Shown here in pieces: positions 24,833 to 34,093 of a DNA stretch of 64,000 nt. Both the position numbers and the translations under genes were made by a program. Position 1 is the first letter of the stretch, and the number at the start of each line of letters is the position of its first letter. The stretch is from assembly GCA_963798805.1 (NCBI GenBank), contig CAWCVC010000011.1, positions 496,001 through 560,000 on the forward strand. The letters run 5' to 3'. Origin of the DNA: CAVZCK01 sp963798805 (GTDB lineage: Bacteria > Pseudomonadota > Alphaproteobacteria > Rhizobiales > Rhodomicrobiaceae). The notes under the pieces are model-generated. The model saw only the letters and a program-made list of their open reading frames with translations. It did not search any database and was not told where the DNA came from.

Positions 24833-25243
24833 CCTTGATGATTGGCGCCACCGACCGATACGCCGGTGCACCGCGCTTCCCACCTCCGACGATTTCCTAA
24901 CGTCGAAGGCGTCCTACCATAGTTAATGAAATTATGCGGAACCCGTTCCGTGCTTAGAAAAACTTAAGCATCGAGCGCGAAAAGTGGTTTTAGCAGGGGA
25001 CCGCAGCAAGCCTCCGGCACTCTCCGGTGCGCGGAAAATTTCGTCATCAATGCTGATTCCGCAGTGCGCTGGCGGCGTTTCCTCGCCAAAGCGGCAAGCC
25101 CGTCTCCAGCAGCTTCCCGCTTGACATCCGTCGAATAAGGCCGCCCTGGCAAAGACTAATTTTACAAATATGAGTCAGATGTTCAGCTTCGACGGGGAAA
25201 GCGACGAGGCTCTTCCCGTCATCATGGAACAAGGGGCTATCCT
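24833..25243. other. intergenic region, no gene recognised
   Basis: A divergent spacer between the truncated PQQ-dehydrogenase and the small secreted protein. It should contain both promoters. A short inverted repeat GACGATTTCCTAACGTCG is seen near 24887-24904. Nothing else recognisable. Confidence 0.5.
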
Positions 25244-25624
25244 ATGATACGCGGAATTTCTTTCTTATTCGCATTCGTGACCGGCCTGCTGATGTTCGGC
25301 TTTCTGGCGGGCTCTTCATCTGCGAACGCCGCGGCGGCCGGACCGTCGGTCGTGACCGCGGGAGTACCGGCAAGCAAATCGGCTGATGCCGGCATCATCA
25401 AGGTGCGTAGGTACGGGCGTTATCGCTATCACCATCACCACGGGCACTTCTTCTTCTCCCCGTTCTATTTCGGGCCCAACTACTATTATTACGATAGGCC
25501 TTATTACTATCCTCACTACCGTCATTATGGCCGCTGCGGCTACTGGAGCCACAGATGTGCGGAGAACTGGGGCTATGGTAATAGCAACTTCTACGGCTGC
25601 CTGCGCTATTACGGCTGCCGGTAA
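25244..25624 (+). CDS. small secreted His/Tyr-rich protein
   Basis: A 126-residue protein with a clear signal peptide (FLFAFVTGLLMFGFLAGSSSANA). A short linker leads to a low-complexity tail dominated by Tyr, His, Arg and Phe (YRYHHHHGHFFFSPFYF, YYYYDRPYYYPHYRHYG) and four cysteines near the end (GRCGYW, HRCAENW, YGCLRYYGCR). Similar proteins are common and uncharacterised in Bradyrhizobium-like genomes; metal binding or cell-surface association is a guess from composition. ATG 25244 has GGGGCT upstream. Its stop overlaps the end of the convergent acyl-CoA dehydrogenase frame by 16 bp. Confidence 0.75.
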   Translation: MIRGISFLFAFVTGLLMFGFLAGSSSANAAAAGPSVVTAGVPASKSADAGIIKVRRYGRYRYHHHHGHFFFSPFYFGPNYYYYDRPYYYPHYRHYGRCGYWSHRCAENWGYGNSNFYGCLRYYGCR

Positions 25625-26178
25625 GCTTTGATCGGAAGAGGCGGGAGATCGCGCGCAGGCGCTTTCTTCCGCCACACGCCATCTGTCCCCACGTAGCCGT
25701 CACGCGTCTGCGGCAGCTTCATCCCGAGTATTGATCCTGCCACCTGCGTCCGCAGGATCTGCGCCGTGCCGCCGCCGATGGTAAACATGCGGGCGTCGCG
25801 CGCTATGCGCTCAAGCGGCAGATTCCGCGAGTAGCCGGACGCACCGTGGATCTGCAGCGCATCGTTCGTTACCTTGATCGCCGTCTCCGAAGCGAAGATC
25901 TTCGCCTGCGCAGCCTCGCGCATATCAGGAAGACCATGCATCGCATTGCCGGCCGCCTTATAGATGAGAGCCTGCGCCGCCGCGAGCGCAATCGACATAT
26001 CGGCCAGCATCCATTGCAGCCCCTGGAATTCGGCAATCGGCCGGCCGAACTGCTCGCGGGCTCGGGCATGGTCGAGCGCCAGCTCATAAGCGCCCTCGGC
26101 GAGACCAAGGGCAACCGTTGCCGCGCCGACGCGCTGCGCATTATAGGCGTTCATCAGGCCGGCGAAGCCGTGCGCTAG
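25609..26178 (-). pseudogene. acyl-CoA dehydrogenase, C-terminal part (split by IS1380)
   Basis: The frame begins AHGFAGLMNAYNAQRVGAATVALGLAEGAYELALDHAREREQ-like and includes EQFGRPIAEFQGLQWMLADM. AAQAKIFASETAIKVTNDALQIHGASGYSRNLPLERIARDARMFTIGGGTAQILR follows, split here as in the family: helix bundle, then the FAD-contacting QIHGASGY loop and the C-terminal arginine/GGGTAQI block. It joins the N-terminal part at 27828 across IS1380 copy 3 (G-L joined to A-H-G-F). A non-canonical Gly or other residue replaces the C-terminal catalytic Glu region common in short-chain enzymes. Confidence 0.88.
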
Positions 26179-27827
26179 CCGATCTTATTCAGCCGCAGTT
26201 AGAAATTGCGCTGGCGAATGTGGCGCAAGGCATTGAACTTGCGTAGGAAATGGGTGTCGCAGCCATCCTATGCGCGCCGCAGCGCAGAGCCACACCCGCC
26301 ATGACCGACGATAGCCCGCTCACCGTTCCCTATCCAGCCGTGTCGCGCAAGAAAGTCACAGCTGCCTTCGATGGCGGTCGTCTCTCCTCCGACAGCGGCG
26401 TCATGCTGCTCGCGCTTGCCGAGCGTCGGCGGGCTCTCTCCCAAACTCTCGCTGCTTTGATCGCCGACCGGCGCGATCGGGCGCATATTACGCACACAGT
26501 TGAGGACATACTGAAAGGGCGCATGTTGGCGATCGCCTGCGGCTACGCGGATGGCAATGACTTCGACTGGCTGCGCTGCGATGCCGCCTTCAAGCTTGCC
26601 TGCGGGCGGCTGCCCGACACGGGCAATGATCTATGCTCGCAGCCGACCATCTCGCGCTGGGAGAACGCGCCGACGCTGAAGGAGATCATCCGCCTGACCT
26701 ATGCGCTCGTCGACATCTGGTGCCGGAGCTACAAGATGCCGCCGGCATCGGTGGTGCTGGACATCGATGACACGCTCGACGTGGTGCACGGTCATCAGAA
26801 ACTGTCGGAATGGAACGCCCATTACGACGAGCGCTGCTTTCTGCCGATCCACATCTATGAGACAGCGACGGGCCGCCCGGTCACCATGATCCTGCGTCCG
26901 GGCAAGACGCCCTCAGGCAAGGAAGTCCGTGGATTACTGCGCCGTCTGATCAATCGCATTCGCCGGCATTGGTCCGATACGCGCATCACCATTCGTGGCG
27001 ATAGTCACTACGGCCGAGAAGAAGTTATGAGCTGGTGTGAGGCCAATGGCATCGACTATGTCTTCGGCTTTGCTGGCAATACCGTGCTCGACCGCTTGGT
27101 CGAACCGGAGGCCGATGATATCCGGACGCGCCGCGCCGAGGAGCAACTTGCCGTTCTGCGCGGCTTCGCCGAAACGCGCTATGCGGCAAAATCCTGGGCC
27201 AGGGAGCGCCGTGTTGTGGCACGTATCGAGGCGAGCGCCAGTCATGAGGACGACATGCTCCGCCGCGGGCTCGACATCCGCTATGCCGTCACCTCGCTGG
27301 CGAAAGGCAACGCCGAGCACATCTATGCGACCCTCTACTGCGAGAGGGGACAGGCAGAGAATCTGATCAAGCAACATAAAGCGCAACTCGCATCCGATCG
27401 CACCAGCTGCCGATCGCCGCTTGCTAATCAGATGCGGCTCATTCTGCACACCGCCGCCTATTGGCTGATGCTCGATGTGCGCGATTGCGTGCCGTCCTGG
27501 CATCCTTTGCGGCAAAGCGAGTTCGCCAGCATTCGCCTGCGCCTGCTGAAAATCGCCGGACGTTTCGTCGAGACCGCGAGCCGCATCCGTGTGGCACTCG
27601 CCTCGTGCTGCCCGGAGGCCGAGCTGTTCAGCCTCGTTGCCTTCCGGCTGCAATCGTCCGGGCCATGAATGGTGGGGCATGACCGCCCCAGGAGCCCGGA
27701 CCATCCACCTTCAGCGCGTCGACAGCGTACTCGAGCCGATCAGCCTGCCGGACGTGTCCGCACAGGACGGATCACCTCGCCCAGCAAGAACGGAAAGAAG
27801 ATAGCCTGCTCGGACGCATAAGAACGG
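26179..27827 (+). mobile_element. IS1380-family element, copy 3, 1649 bp
   Basis: Ends CCGATCTTATTC (26179) and, on the other strand, CCGTTCTTATGC (from 27827) are imperfect inverted repeats. CTAG (26175-26178) and TTAG (27828-27831, one base changed) flank it. Removing it and one tetranucleotide restores the acyl-CoA dehydrogenase codons GGG CTA GCG CAC. Confidence 0.88.
26301..27668 (+). CDS. IS1380-family transposase (copy 3)
   Basis: A 455-residue DDE transposase distinct from copies 1 and 2. VTAAFDGGRLSSDSGVMLLALAERR opens it. ASVVLDIDDTLDVVHGHQKLSEWNAHYDERCFLPI carries the first Asp, TRITIRGDSHYGREEVMSWCEANGIDYVFG the second. YCERGQAENLIKQHKAQLASDRTSC carries the Glu, and RLRLLKIAGRFVETASRIRVALASCCP ends it. 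Complete. ATG 26301 gives the conventional N-terminus; the frame is open 17 codons further up. Confidence 0.93.
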   Translation: MTDDSPLTVPYPAVSRKKVTAAFDGGRLSSDSGVMLLALAERRRALSQTLAALIADRRDRAHITHTVEDILKGRMLAIACGYADGNDFDWLRCDAAFKLACGRLPDTGNDLCSQPTISRWENAPTLKEIIRLTYALVDIWCRSYKMPPASVVLDIDDTLDVVHGHQKLSEWNAHYDERCFLPIHIYETATGRPVTMILRPGKTPSGKEVRGLLRRLINRIRRHWSDTRITIRGDSHYGREEVMSWCEANGIDYVFGFAGNTVLDRLVEPEADDIRTRRAEEQLAVLRGFAETRYAAKSWARERRVVARIEASASHEDDMLRRGLDIRYAVTSLAKGNAEHIYATLYCERGQAENLIKQHKAQLASDRTSCRSPLANQMRLILHTAAYWLMLDVRDCVPSWHPLRQSEFASIRLRLLKIAGRFVETASRIRVALASCCPEAELFSLVAFRLQSSGP

Positions 27828-28518
27828 TTAGCCCTTCCGGCGGGATGACCGCCATGTCGAGCGGCAATTCCAGATCCTCAAAAATCACCTCGGCTTCCGG
27901 GATGCCGCGCAGCCCCATGGTCGGCTCGCGGCGGCCGATGCGCAGCCCCTGATTCTCGCCGCGGACCGCGATGAAACCGGCGATGCCTCGGGACTCGCCA
28001 TCCTCGACGACGCGGGCGAATATCAAATGAACCTTCGACACGCCGCCGCCGGTAATCCAATGCTTGGCGCCGTTGATCACGTAGCGGTCGCTCTTTCGGA
28101 CCGCGGTCGTGCCCATCTCAGTCGCGGCGCTGCCCGCCCGCGGCTCGGTGATGCAGATGGCGGGCTTGTCGCCGGCAAGGACCAAGGGCGCGACCCGGCG
28201 TTTCTGCTTGTCGGTACCGCAGGTCATGATCGCGCCGAGCGCGCCCATATTGGCCTCGACCACGATGCGGCCGGTGACGCCGCAGACTTTGGCGATCTCC
28301 TCAACCACCAGCACGGCATCGAAAATGTTAAAGCCGCGCCCGCCATAGGCTGTCGGGATCGTCATGCCCATGAAGCCCGCGTCGCGGAGTTTCTCGACAT
28401 TGTCCCAGGGATATTGCTCGGAGCGGTCGACCTCGGCGGCGCGGGGCCGGAATTCGGATTGGGCGAGTTCGCTCGCTGCTCTTTGGAGTTTCCGTTGACC
28501 GTCTGTCAGCGCATACAT
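27828..28518 (-). pseudogene. acyl-CoA dehydrogenase, N-terminal part (split by IS1380)
   Basis: 230 codons encode the N-terminal helical and middle beta domains of an acyl-CoA dehydrogenase: LTDGQRKLQRAASELAQSEFRPRAAEVDR, EKLRDAGFMGMTIPTAYGGRGFN, VCGVTGRIVVEANMG, AICITEPRAGSAATEM (the FAD/substrate T-E-P-x-x-GS motif) and YVINGAKHWITGGG. It ends at PPEGL, where the target TTAG and IS1380 copy 3 begin; the rest lies at 25609-26178. The divergently oriented LysR gene upstream is likely its old regulator and is itself frameshifted. Confidence 0.9.
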
Positions 28519-28655
28519 CGCGGGCTCCTTCCCGGGCGGGTGCTCCGGTGCTTCTCAATCTTCACGCTCCAAGGGCCTACGCTCACATTCCCGTGATGGT
28601 TCACGCTAGGCTCGAAAAAAGATGAAGGAAAGCGATTAAACGTGGACATTAAATC

Positions 28656-28666
28656 CAGAAATTCTG
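28656..28666. promoter_or_regulatory. palindrome between the LysR and acyl-CoA dehydrogenase genes
   Basis: CAGAAATTCTG is an 11-bp perfect palindrome centred 33 bp before the LysR start codon in a 175-bp divergent spacer, where a LysR-type operator is expected. The assignment rests on position and symmetry only. Confidence 0.3.
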
Positions 28667-28693
28667 ACAATGTGGAGGCGGAGATCCCTACCC

Positions 28694-29594
28694 ATGAACC
28701 TTCGCTGCCTCAAGACCATCATTGCCGTTTCCGAGCACCCGACCTTCTTCGCCGCGGGTAACGCGTTGGGGCTCAGCCATTCCGCGGTGAGCCTGCATAT
28801 CAAAATGCTCGAGGACGAATTGCAGGTTCCCCTGGTGGACCGGACGCGGCGGCCGCCGGTGCTGACTGAACGCGGCCTCGCCCTTGTCGAGCGGGCTCAG
28901 CGGGTGATGGATCTTCTCGATGAGATCGCCGTGCTCGGCTCAGATGAGCGGCTGATTGGATCGCTGAAAGTCGGCGTCGTGCTCACCGCTATGGTCGACC
29001 TGCTGCCGCCCGCGCTTGCGGCGCTGAGCAAGGCACATCCGGATCTGCTCATCGATGTCAGGGCGGGCCTGTCGGACGATCTCGCGCAGCATGTTCTTCA
29101 TCGCGAGATCGATGTCGCCGTTGCAACCCAGCCGGCCATGGCGATCGCAGGGCTGCAATCGCGCGTGATAGCGGATGAACCGCTCTTCGTCATCGCTCCC
29201 GCCAATGTTCCGGAGACGGACGATACAGCGCTGCTTTCCGCCCACCCTTTCATCTGGTTCAACAGAAAATCCTGGGCCGGCCAGCAGATCGAGCAGCACC
29301 TGCAAAGACGTGGCATTCTGGTGCGCAATACGATGGAGGTCGAACTCGCTGGAAGTCATCGAAGCGCTGGTGCGCAACGGCCTCGGCGTGTCGGTCGTAC
29401 CGCAGCGCGCCGGAGCGCCGGCTCTTGCAGGCGACCTCCGGGCGGCGCCCTTCGGTGCGCCGCAGGCGACGCGCACACTCGCCATGATCGAGCGGTCCGG
29501 CAATCCGAAATCCAGATTGACGGACGCGCTCCTGGTTCAGCTTCGCATGGTCGCCGCGCGTTCGGGGGGCGCAAGTGCGCCCCCCGAATGTTGA
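28694..29594 (+). pseudogene. LysR-family regulator, frameshifted
   Basis: Residues 1-60 form the LysR helix-turn-helix: LRCLKTIIAVSEHPTFFAAGNALGLSHSAVSLHIKMLEDELQVPLVDR, given here across the usual length. An effector domain follows (LKVGVVLTAMVDLLPPALAALSK, DLLIDVRAGLSDDLAQHVL, IDVAVATQP). The frame breaks at 29342-29347, where GAACTC replaces an expected GACTC. Dropping one A restores SLEVIEALVRNGLGVSVVPQRA and TLAMIERSGNPKSRLTDALLVQL to the stop at 29594, about 300 residues. So it is one base from an intact gene. It is divergent from the broken acyl-CoA dehydrogenase. Confidence 0.85.
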
Positions 29595-29634
29595 GTCGCC
29601 CGGAACGCCGGATCAGGGCGTTTCCTGACGGCGG

Positions 29635-30690
29635 CTATGCGGCGGTCTTGAGTTGGAAGCCCGGCGTCGATTGTGAGATGCGGATTTCGTCTTCCGTCAT
29701 GTCGGCGGGAATGTCGCCAAACAGCGGCGTGCTTAGATAGCGCTCGCCGGTATCCGGCAGCATGCACAGCACCGTCGAGCCCTTCGGCGCATCCTTGCAG
29801 ACCTGCAGCGCGCCGGCAAAAGTCCCGCCCGCGGTGATGCCGACGAAGATGCCTTCCTTTTGCGCAAGCTGGCGGCTGCAGTTCATAGCGTCCGCGCCGG
29901 TGATCGTCAGGATGCGGTCGATCACCCCCATGTCGACGGTATCGCCCGTCAGCTTCGGGACGAAGTCGGGGCTCCAGCCCTGCATCGGATGCGGCTTCCA
30001 GGCCGGATTGCTGGCGGCCGGCGAACCGTCCGGCCTGCGCTCCTGCTTGGTGCCACTGGTCAGCATCGGCGCATCGGCCGGCTCGCAAACCACAATCTTT
30101 GTGTCCGGCCGCTCCTTGGCGAGAACGCGGGAGACGCCCTTCAGCGTGCCGCCGGTGCCGAAGCCGGTGACCCAGTAATCGAGCCGCTCGCCTTCGAAAT
30201 CCCTCAGAATCTCCTGCGCCGTGGTGCGCGAATGCATGTCGGCATTGGCCTCATTCTCGAACTGGCGCGTCAGGAACCAGCCATGCGCATCGGCCAGCTC
30301 GACGGCCTTGTTGACCATGCCGATGCCCTTTTCCGCAGCCGGGGTGAGCACGACTTTGGCGCCGAGAAAGCGCATCAGCCGGCGGCGCTCGACGCTGAAG
30401 CTTTCGGCCATGGTCACGACCAGCGGATAGCCTTTTTGCGCGCAGACCATGGCGAGGCCGATGCCGGTATTGCCGCTGGTCGCCTCGATTACCGTCTGGC
30501 CCGGCTTCAGCTTGCCGGTGCGCTCCGCGTCTTCGATGACGCCGAGCGCCAGGCGGTCCTTGACCGAGCCGAGCGGGTTGAAGGCTTCGATCTTGACGTA
30601 CAGGTTCACATCCGCGGGCGCCAGCTTGCCGATCTTGACAACTGGGGTGTTTCCGACCGTTTCCAGAATATTTGCGAATTTCCGGCCCAT
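29635..30690 (-). CDS. cysK: cysteine synthase A (O-acetylserine sulfhydrylase)
   Basis: A 351-residue fold-type II PLP enzyme making cysteine from O-acetylserine and sulfide. ETVGNTPVVKIGKL leads to FNPLGSVKDRLALGVIEDAER, which holds the PLP Lys (SVKDR). VIEATSGNTGIGLAMVCA binds the substrate carboxylate, VTGFGTGGTLKGVSRVL binds the PLP phosphate, and GIFVGITAGGTFAGALQV and VLCMLPDTGERYLSTPLF close the fold. It is longer than typical CysK by a loop at TSGTKQERRPDGSPAASNPA, which puts it in a longer alphaproteobacterial group. ATG 30690 follows AAAAGGAGAG. It is monocistronic, convergent with the LysR remnant. Confidence 0.92.
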   Translation of the reverse strand: MGRKFANILETVGNTPVVKIGKLAPADVNLYVKIEAFNPLGSVKDRLALGVIEDAERTGKLKPGQTVIEATSGNTGIGLAMVCAQKGYPLVVTMAESFSVERRRLMRFLGAKVVLTPAAEKGIGMVNKAVELADAHGWFLTRQFENEANADMHSRTTAQEILRDFEGERLDYWVTGFGTGGTLKGVSRVLAKERPDTKIVVCEPADAPMLTSGTKQERRPDGSPAASNPAWKPHPMQGWSPDFVPKLTGDTVDMGVIDRILTITGADAMNCSRQLAQKEGIFVGITAGGTFAGALQVCKDAPKGSTVLCMLPDTGERYLSTPLFGDIPADMTEDEIRISQSTPGFQLKTAA

Positions 30691-30954
30691 GCTGGCTCTC
30701 CTTTTTGCTGGCTCGGCGATTTGTGGCGGGACGCACGCCATCTTCCCGGATCGGGTCATCCCGTATCCGAATGTGGAAAAACTATAGAACGGCCTTGCCA
30801 AGCCGTCGATGGCGACGGGTACCGGCGAAGGCGCGATCGGTCTTCAAAAGAACGTGCAGCGCCATGAGGAAATCTCCTGAGGTGTCATTCAGCTGAAATA
30901 TGAGCGGAGCTATTGTTCCCGCGGATTATTCGCCTGGACACGGGATCGGCGCTC

Positions 30955-32493
30955 ATGAACAAACCTGCTTGGCTTCTTATCGCATCGCTATCTGCCATTG
31001 CGGCCGGCCTATCCATGCAGCCAGCATGGGCTGCTTCCACCGGTCTCGATAAGATCACCAATGTCGTCGTGATCTATGCCGAGAACCGGAGCTTTGATAA
31101 TCTCTATGGCGCGTTCCCCGGCGCGAACGGGCTGCAGAACGTTCATGCCGACCAGGTGCGCCAGCTCGACCGTGACGGCAAGCCGCTTGCCGAGCTGCCG
31201 CCGGTTTGGAAGGGCCTCACTGGCAAGGGCGTCACCCCCGCGGTGTCAGAGGAAGCGACCGCGCATCTGCCGAACCAGCCATTCGCCATCGACGATCCGA
31301 AAGGCTTCAATCAGCCGATCGGCGTCGAGACGCGCGATCTCTGGCATCTTTTCTATCAGGAGCAGATGCAGATCGACGGCGGCAAGAACGACAAATTCGC
31401 CGCCTGGGCCGATTCCGGCGGCCTGGTCATGGGACACTATGACGGCTCGAAGCTACCTCTATGGCCGATCGCAGAGAAATATGTGCTCGCCGACAATTTC
31501 TTCATGGGCGCGTTCGGCGGCTCGTTCCTCAATCACTTCATGCTGATCTGCGCCTGCGTGCCGGTCTATCCCAATGCCGACGAGAGTCCGGCGAAGAAGC
31601 TGATCGCGGCTGTGGAGGCCGACGGCACCTCGCTGAAGATTGCGCCGGATTCGCCCGCCTCGGCCATCCATGGGCCGCCGAAATTCGTCAATAACGGCCA
31701 GATCACGCCGGATTTCTACGCCGTCAACACCATGCAGCCGCCCTATCAGCCGAGCGCCAACAAGCCAGCGCCGGGCGGTGATCCGGCCTATGCCGATCCG
31801 AAAGACCCGAAGACGCTGCCGCCGCAGGCTCAGACCACGATCGGCGATCTCTTGAGCCAGAAGGGCGTGAGCTGGGCCTGGTATTCCGGCGCCTGGCAGG
31901 CCGCGCTCGACGGCAAGGGCGGCGCGCCGGTGCCTAACTTCCAGTTCCATCACCAGCCGTTCAACCATTTCTTCAGCATGGCGCCAGGTACGGCGGCACG
32001 CGCCGAGCATCTGAAGGATGGCGGCATGAACGGCGTGTCGTTCATCAAGGATATAGACGACGGTAAGCTGCCTCAGGTTGCCTTCTACAAGCCGCAGGGC
32101 AATCTCAATCAGCATCCCGGCTACGCCGATGTGCTTTCGGGCGACGAGCACATCGCGGACCTGATTGCGCATCTGGAAAAGAGTCCGCAATGGCCGGGAA
32201 TGGTGGTGATCGTGACCTATGACGAGAATGGCGGCTTCTGGGACCATGTCGCTCCACCCAAGGCCGACCGCTGGGGACCGGGCAACCGCATCCCGGCGCT
32301 GATCATCTCGCCCTTCGCCAAGAAGGGGACCGTGGATCACACCCAGTACGACACGACCTCGATCCTGCGCTTCATCACCGCGCGCTATGATCTGCCCATG
32401 CTGCGGGGCCTCGCCATACGCGATGCGGCACTGAAGGCGCATGGCGAGCCGCCGATGGGGGATCTGACCGCAGCGCTCGACCTCGGCCAGTGA
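30955..32493 (+). CDS. secreted phosphoesterase (AcpA/phospholipase C-type acid phosphatase)
   Basis: A 512-residue exported phosphoesterase of the PLC/AcpA family. Signal peptide ASLSAIAAGLSMQPAWAAS is followed by the metal/nucleophile motif VVVIYAENRSFDNLYGAFPGANG (E-N-R-S-F-D, the conserved divalent-metal and Ser region). Later blocks FMGAFGGSFLNHFML, GVSWAWYSGAW, DVLSGDEHIADLI, MVVIVTYDENGGFWDHVAPP (D-E-N-G-G-x-x-D-H metal ligands) and GNRIPALIISPFAKKGTVDHTQYDTTSILRFI complete the alkaline-phosphatase-like core. It probably frees phosphate from periplasmic esters. A single gene with no operon partners. Confidence 0.9.
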   Translation: MNKPAWLLIASLSAIAAGLSMQPAWAASTGLDKITNVVVIYAENRSFDNLYGAFPGANGLQNVHADQVRQLDRDGKPLAELPPVWKGLTGKGVTPAVSEEATAHLPNQPFAIDDPKGFNQPIGVETRDLWHLFYQEQMQIDGGKNDKFAAWADSGGLVMGHYDGSKLPLWPIAEKYVLADNFFMGAFGGSFLNHFMLICACVPVYPNADESPAKKLIAAVEADGTSLKIAPDSPASAIHGPPKFVNNGQITPDFYAVNTMQPPYQPSANKPAPGGDPAYADPKDPKTLPPQAQTTIGDLLSQKGVSWAWYSGAWQAALDGKGGAPVPNFQFHHQPFNHFFSMAPGTAARAEHLKDGGMNGVSFIKDIDDGKLPQVAFYKPQGNLNQHPGYADVLSGDEHIADLIAHLEKSPQWPGMVVIVTYDENGGFWDHVAPPKADRWGPGNRIPALIISPFAKKGTVDHTQYDTTSILRFITARYDLPMLRGLAIRDAALKAHGEPPMGDLTAALDLGQ

Positions 32494-32502
32494 GGCGGCG
32501 GT

Positions 32503-33072
32503 TTAGAGGAACGGGATCAGCATGGGGACGCGCCGGCTGTAATCGTCATAGGCGCCTGCGCCGAGCTCCGCGCGCAGGAAGCGCTCCTCCAGCCGGGCCT
32601 TCATCCAGAAAGCGAGCGTGACCAATGCTGTGCCGGCGATGCCCAAGACCGTTCCCTTCACGACGGCGGTTGCCAGAACCGCGAGCAAGATGCCGGTGTA
32701 AATCGGATGGCGCACCAGGCCATAAGGGCCCGTATCGACAACGTGGTGATCGGGCTTCTTGGTGACTTGGCTGGACCATAGCGGCCCCAGATAAATTCTC
32801 GCCCACCAGCAGAAGGCAAACCCCACCACCATCAGTCCGATGCAGATCCACACCAGCGTCAGGCTCGGGAACCAGATCCTCATCCAGCCCCGATAACCAT
32901 GCGCGGGGATGAGCAGCATCACCGTCCCGATCAGCAGCACAATCTGGTAGGCGGCTTCCTCCTTCAGCGCGGCGCGCTTCTCGGACTGCGCTTGCCAGAA
33001 CGCTGCGATAATCCACGATGCCGTGAAGGCGATCCAGAGGATCGCGATCACTCTTCCCGGCGCAATTCCCAT
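32503..33072 (-). CDS. membrane methyltransferase, isoprenylcysteine carboxyl methyltransferase-like
   Basis: A 189-residue integral membrane protein with five or so hydrophobic segments and the PEMT/ICMT catalytic half. WARIYLGPLWSSQV, VVDTGPYGLVRHPIYTGILLAV (R-H-P-x-Y-x-G, SAM and substrate binding) and ARLEERFLRAELGAGAYDDYSRRVPMLIPF (E-E-x-F, Y-x-x-Y, the final P-x-LIP) are all present. Bacterial members methylate unknown membrane substrates. The gene is convergent with the phosphoesterase, 9 bp apart. Confidence 0.87.
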   Translation of the reverse strand: MGIAPGRVIAILWIAFTASWIIAAFWQAQSEKRAALKEEAAYQIVLLIGTVMLLIPAHGYRGWMRIWFPSLTLVWICIGLMVVGFAFCWWARIYLGPLWSSQVTKKPDHHVVDTGPYGLVRHPIYTGILLAVLATAVVKGTVLGIAGTALVTLAFWMKARLEERFLRAELGAGAYDDYSRRVPMLIPFL

Positions 33073-33282
33073 TCGACGAAAGCCCCATTGGCCGGCGGTG
33101 GCACACGCGCCACGCCCCGCGGTCCGATTTCAAGCTGCGCAGATAGCGACTCTATTACGGCGCCGGTTTGATGAGCCGTCAGGACGTCCCTCGTTTTGAG
33201 AGAAATTGTTGCGGCTTAGCCAGGCGTATCGGGGCTAACCGCGCCGGCTGTCGCTGACGCGGAAACCTCCCGGCTCCGGCTC

Positions 33283-34044
33283 TCAGTCGTAGGCGTCGGC
33301 GCCGTTTTTGAGCGCCTGCCATTGCTCATCGTCATGTCCGCAAATGACCGTCGCGCCGCTCGTCTGGAGCCTCCGGATTTCGGCATAGGAGGCAAATAAG
33401 AGATCGGCGTTCCAGGTATTGCGGGGCGCCTCGTCCCGTTCGAGATGCCGCATCAGGCTGACGGCGTCGGAGACCAGAAAGAACTCGCCGCTGCGGTCGA
33501 GACCGGCCGTCAACCCCATTGTCCCGGGCGTATGACCCGGCAAGGGAATGGTGACGAGCCGCCCGTCGCCGAGCAGGTCACGGCTGCCGCTGATGCCCTC
33601 GATCGGTCTCGAATGCTCCCACTCGATCCGGCGATAGCCTTGACCCTCGGCGTTCTTCTCCTTGGCGGCAGCCAGCTCGGCTTCGTGGCAGATGAAGGAC
33701 GCGTTAGGGAAGAACTCATTACAGCCGCAGTGATCCGGATGCAGATGGGAATTGATCACCAGATCGATATCGTCAGGTTGAAGATTGAGGGCCGCGAGGC
33801 CAGTGATCACATTGGTGTTTGGCGGTGCGATCGGCGTCATTAGCTTCGCCAGGCCACCCCAGCGTTGTTCGGCGTTTTCCTCGACGGATGGATGACAGCC
33901 CGTATCGAACAGTACATTTGCCTGCCGGTGACGGAACAGGGCCGAGATCACCGGAAGCTCGATCGTATCCTCCCGCTCCGCCTCCGGAACAAAAATCCGC
34001 TTCTTCATCCGCAGACGCCCGCCGTCGAGCAAATGCATCTTCAT
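33283..34044 (-). CDS. metallo-beta-lactamase-fold hydrolase, N-acyl-homoserine-lactonase-like
   Basis: A 253-residue MBL protein. The zinc motif INSHLHPDHCGCN (H-x-H-x-D-H) is at about residues 106-118. Other ligands sit in SFICHEAEL, LVTIPLPGHTPGTMGL (His of the second site), FFLVSDAVSL (bridging Asp) and ATVICGHDDEQW (last His). The opening MHLLDGGRLRMKKR and the TIELPVISALFRHRQANVLFDTGCHP layout are those of AHL lactonases (AiiA/AttM group). Quorum-signal or other lactone hydrolysis is likely, though not proven by sequence. ATG 34044 is chosen because it begins the family's standard N-terminus. It lies 49 bp downstream of the alpha/beta hydrolase and the two may be cotranscribed. Confidence 0.87.
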   Translation of the reverse strand: MKMHLLDGGRLRMKKRIFVPEAEREDTIELPVISALFRHRQANVLFDTGCHPSVEENAEQRWGGLAKLMTPIAPPNTNVITGLAALNLQPDDIDLVINSHLHPDHCGCNEFFPNASFICHEAELAAAKEKNAEGQGYRRIEWEHSRPIEGISGSRDLLGDGRLVTIPLPGHTPGTMGLTAGLDRSGEFFLVSDAVSLMRHLERDEAPRNTWNADLLFASYAEIRRLQTSGATVICGHDDEQWQALKNGADAYD

Positions 34045-34093
34045 GCCGTTATCCGTCGCCTTCCTTCGCCAGAGCAACCCGAAGCTGACCCGC

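Noticed and set aside
31459..32442. 327-codon minus-strand open frame opposite the phosphoesterase
   Set aside because: High-GC shadow frame; the plus-strand protein has intact family motifs throughout.
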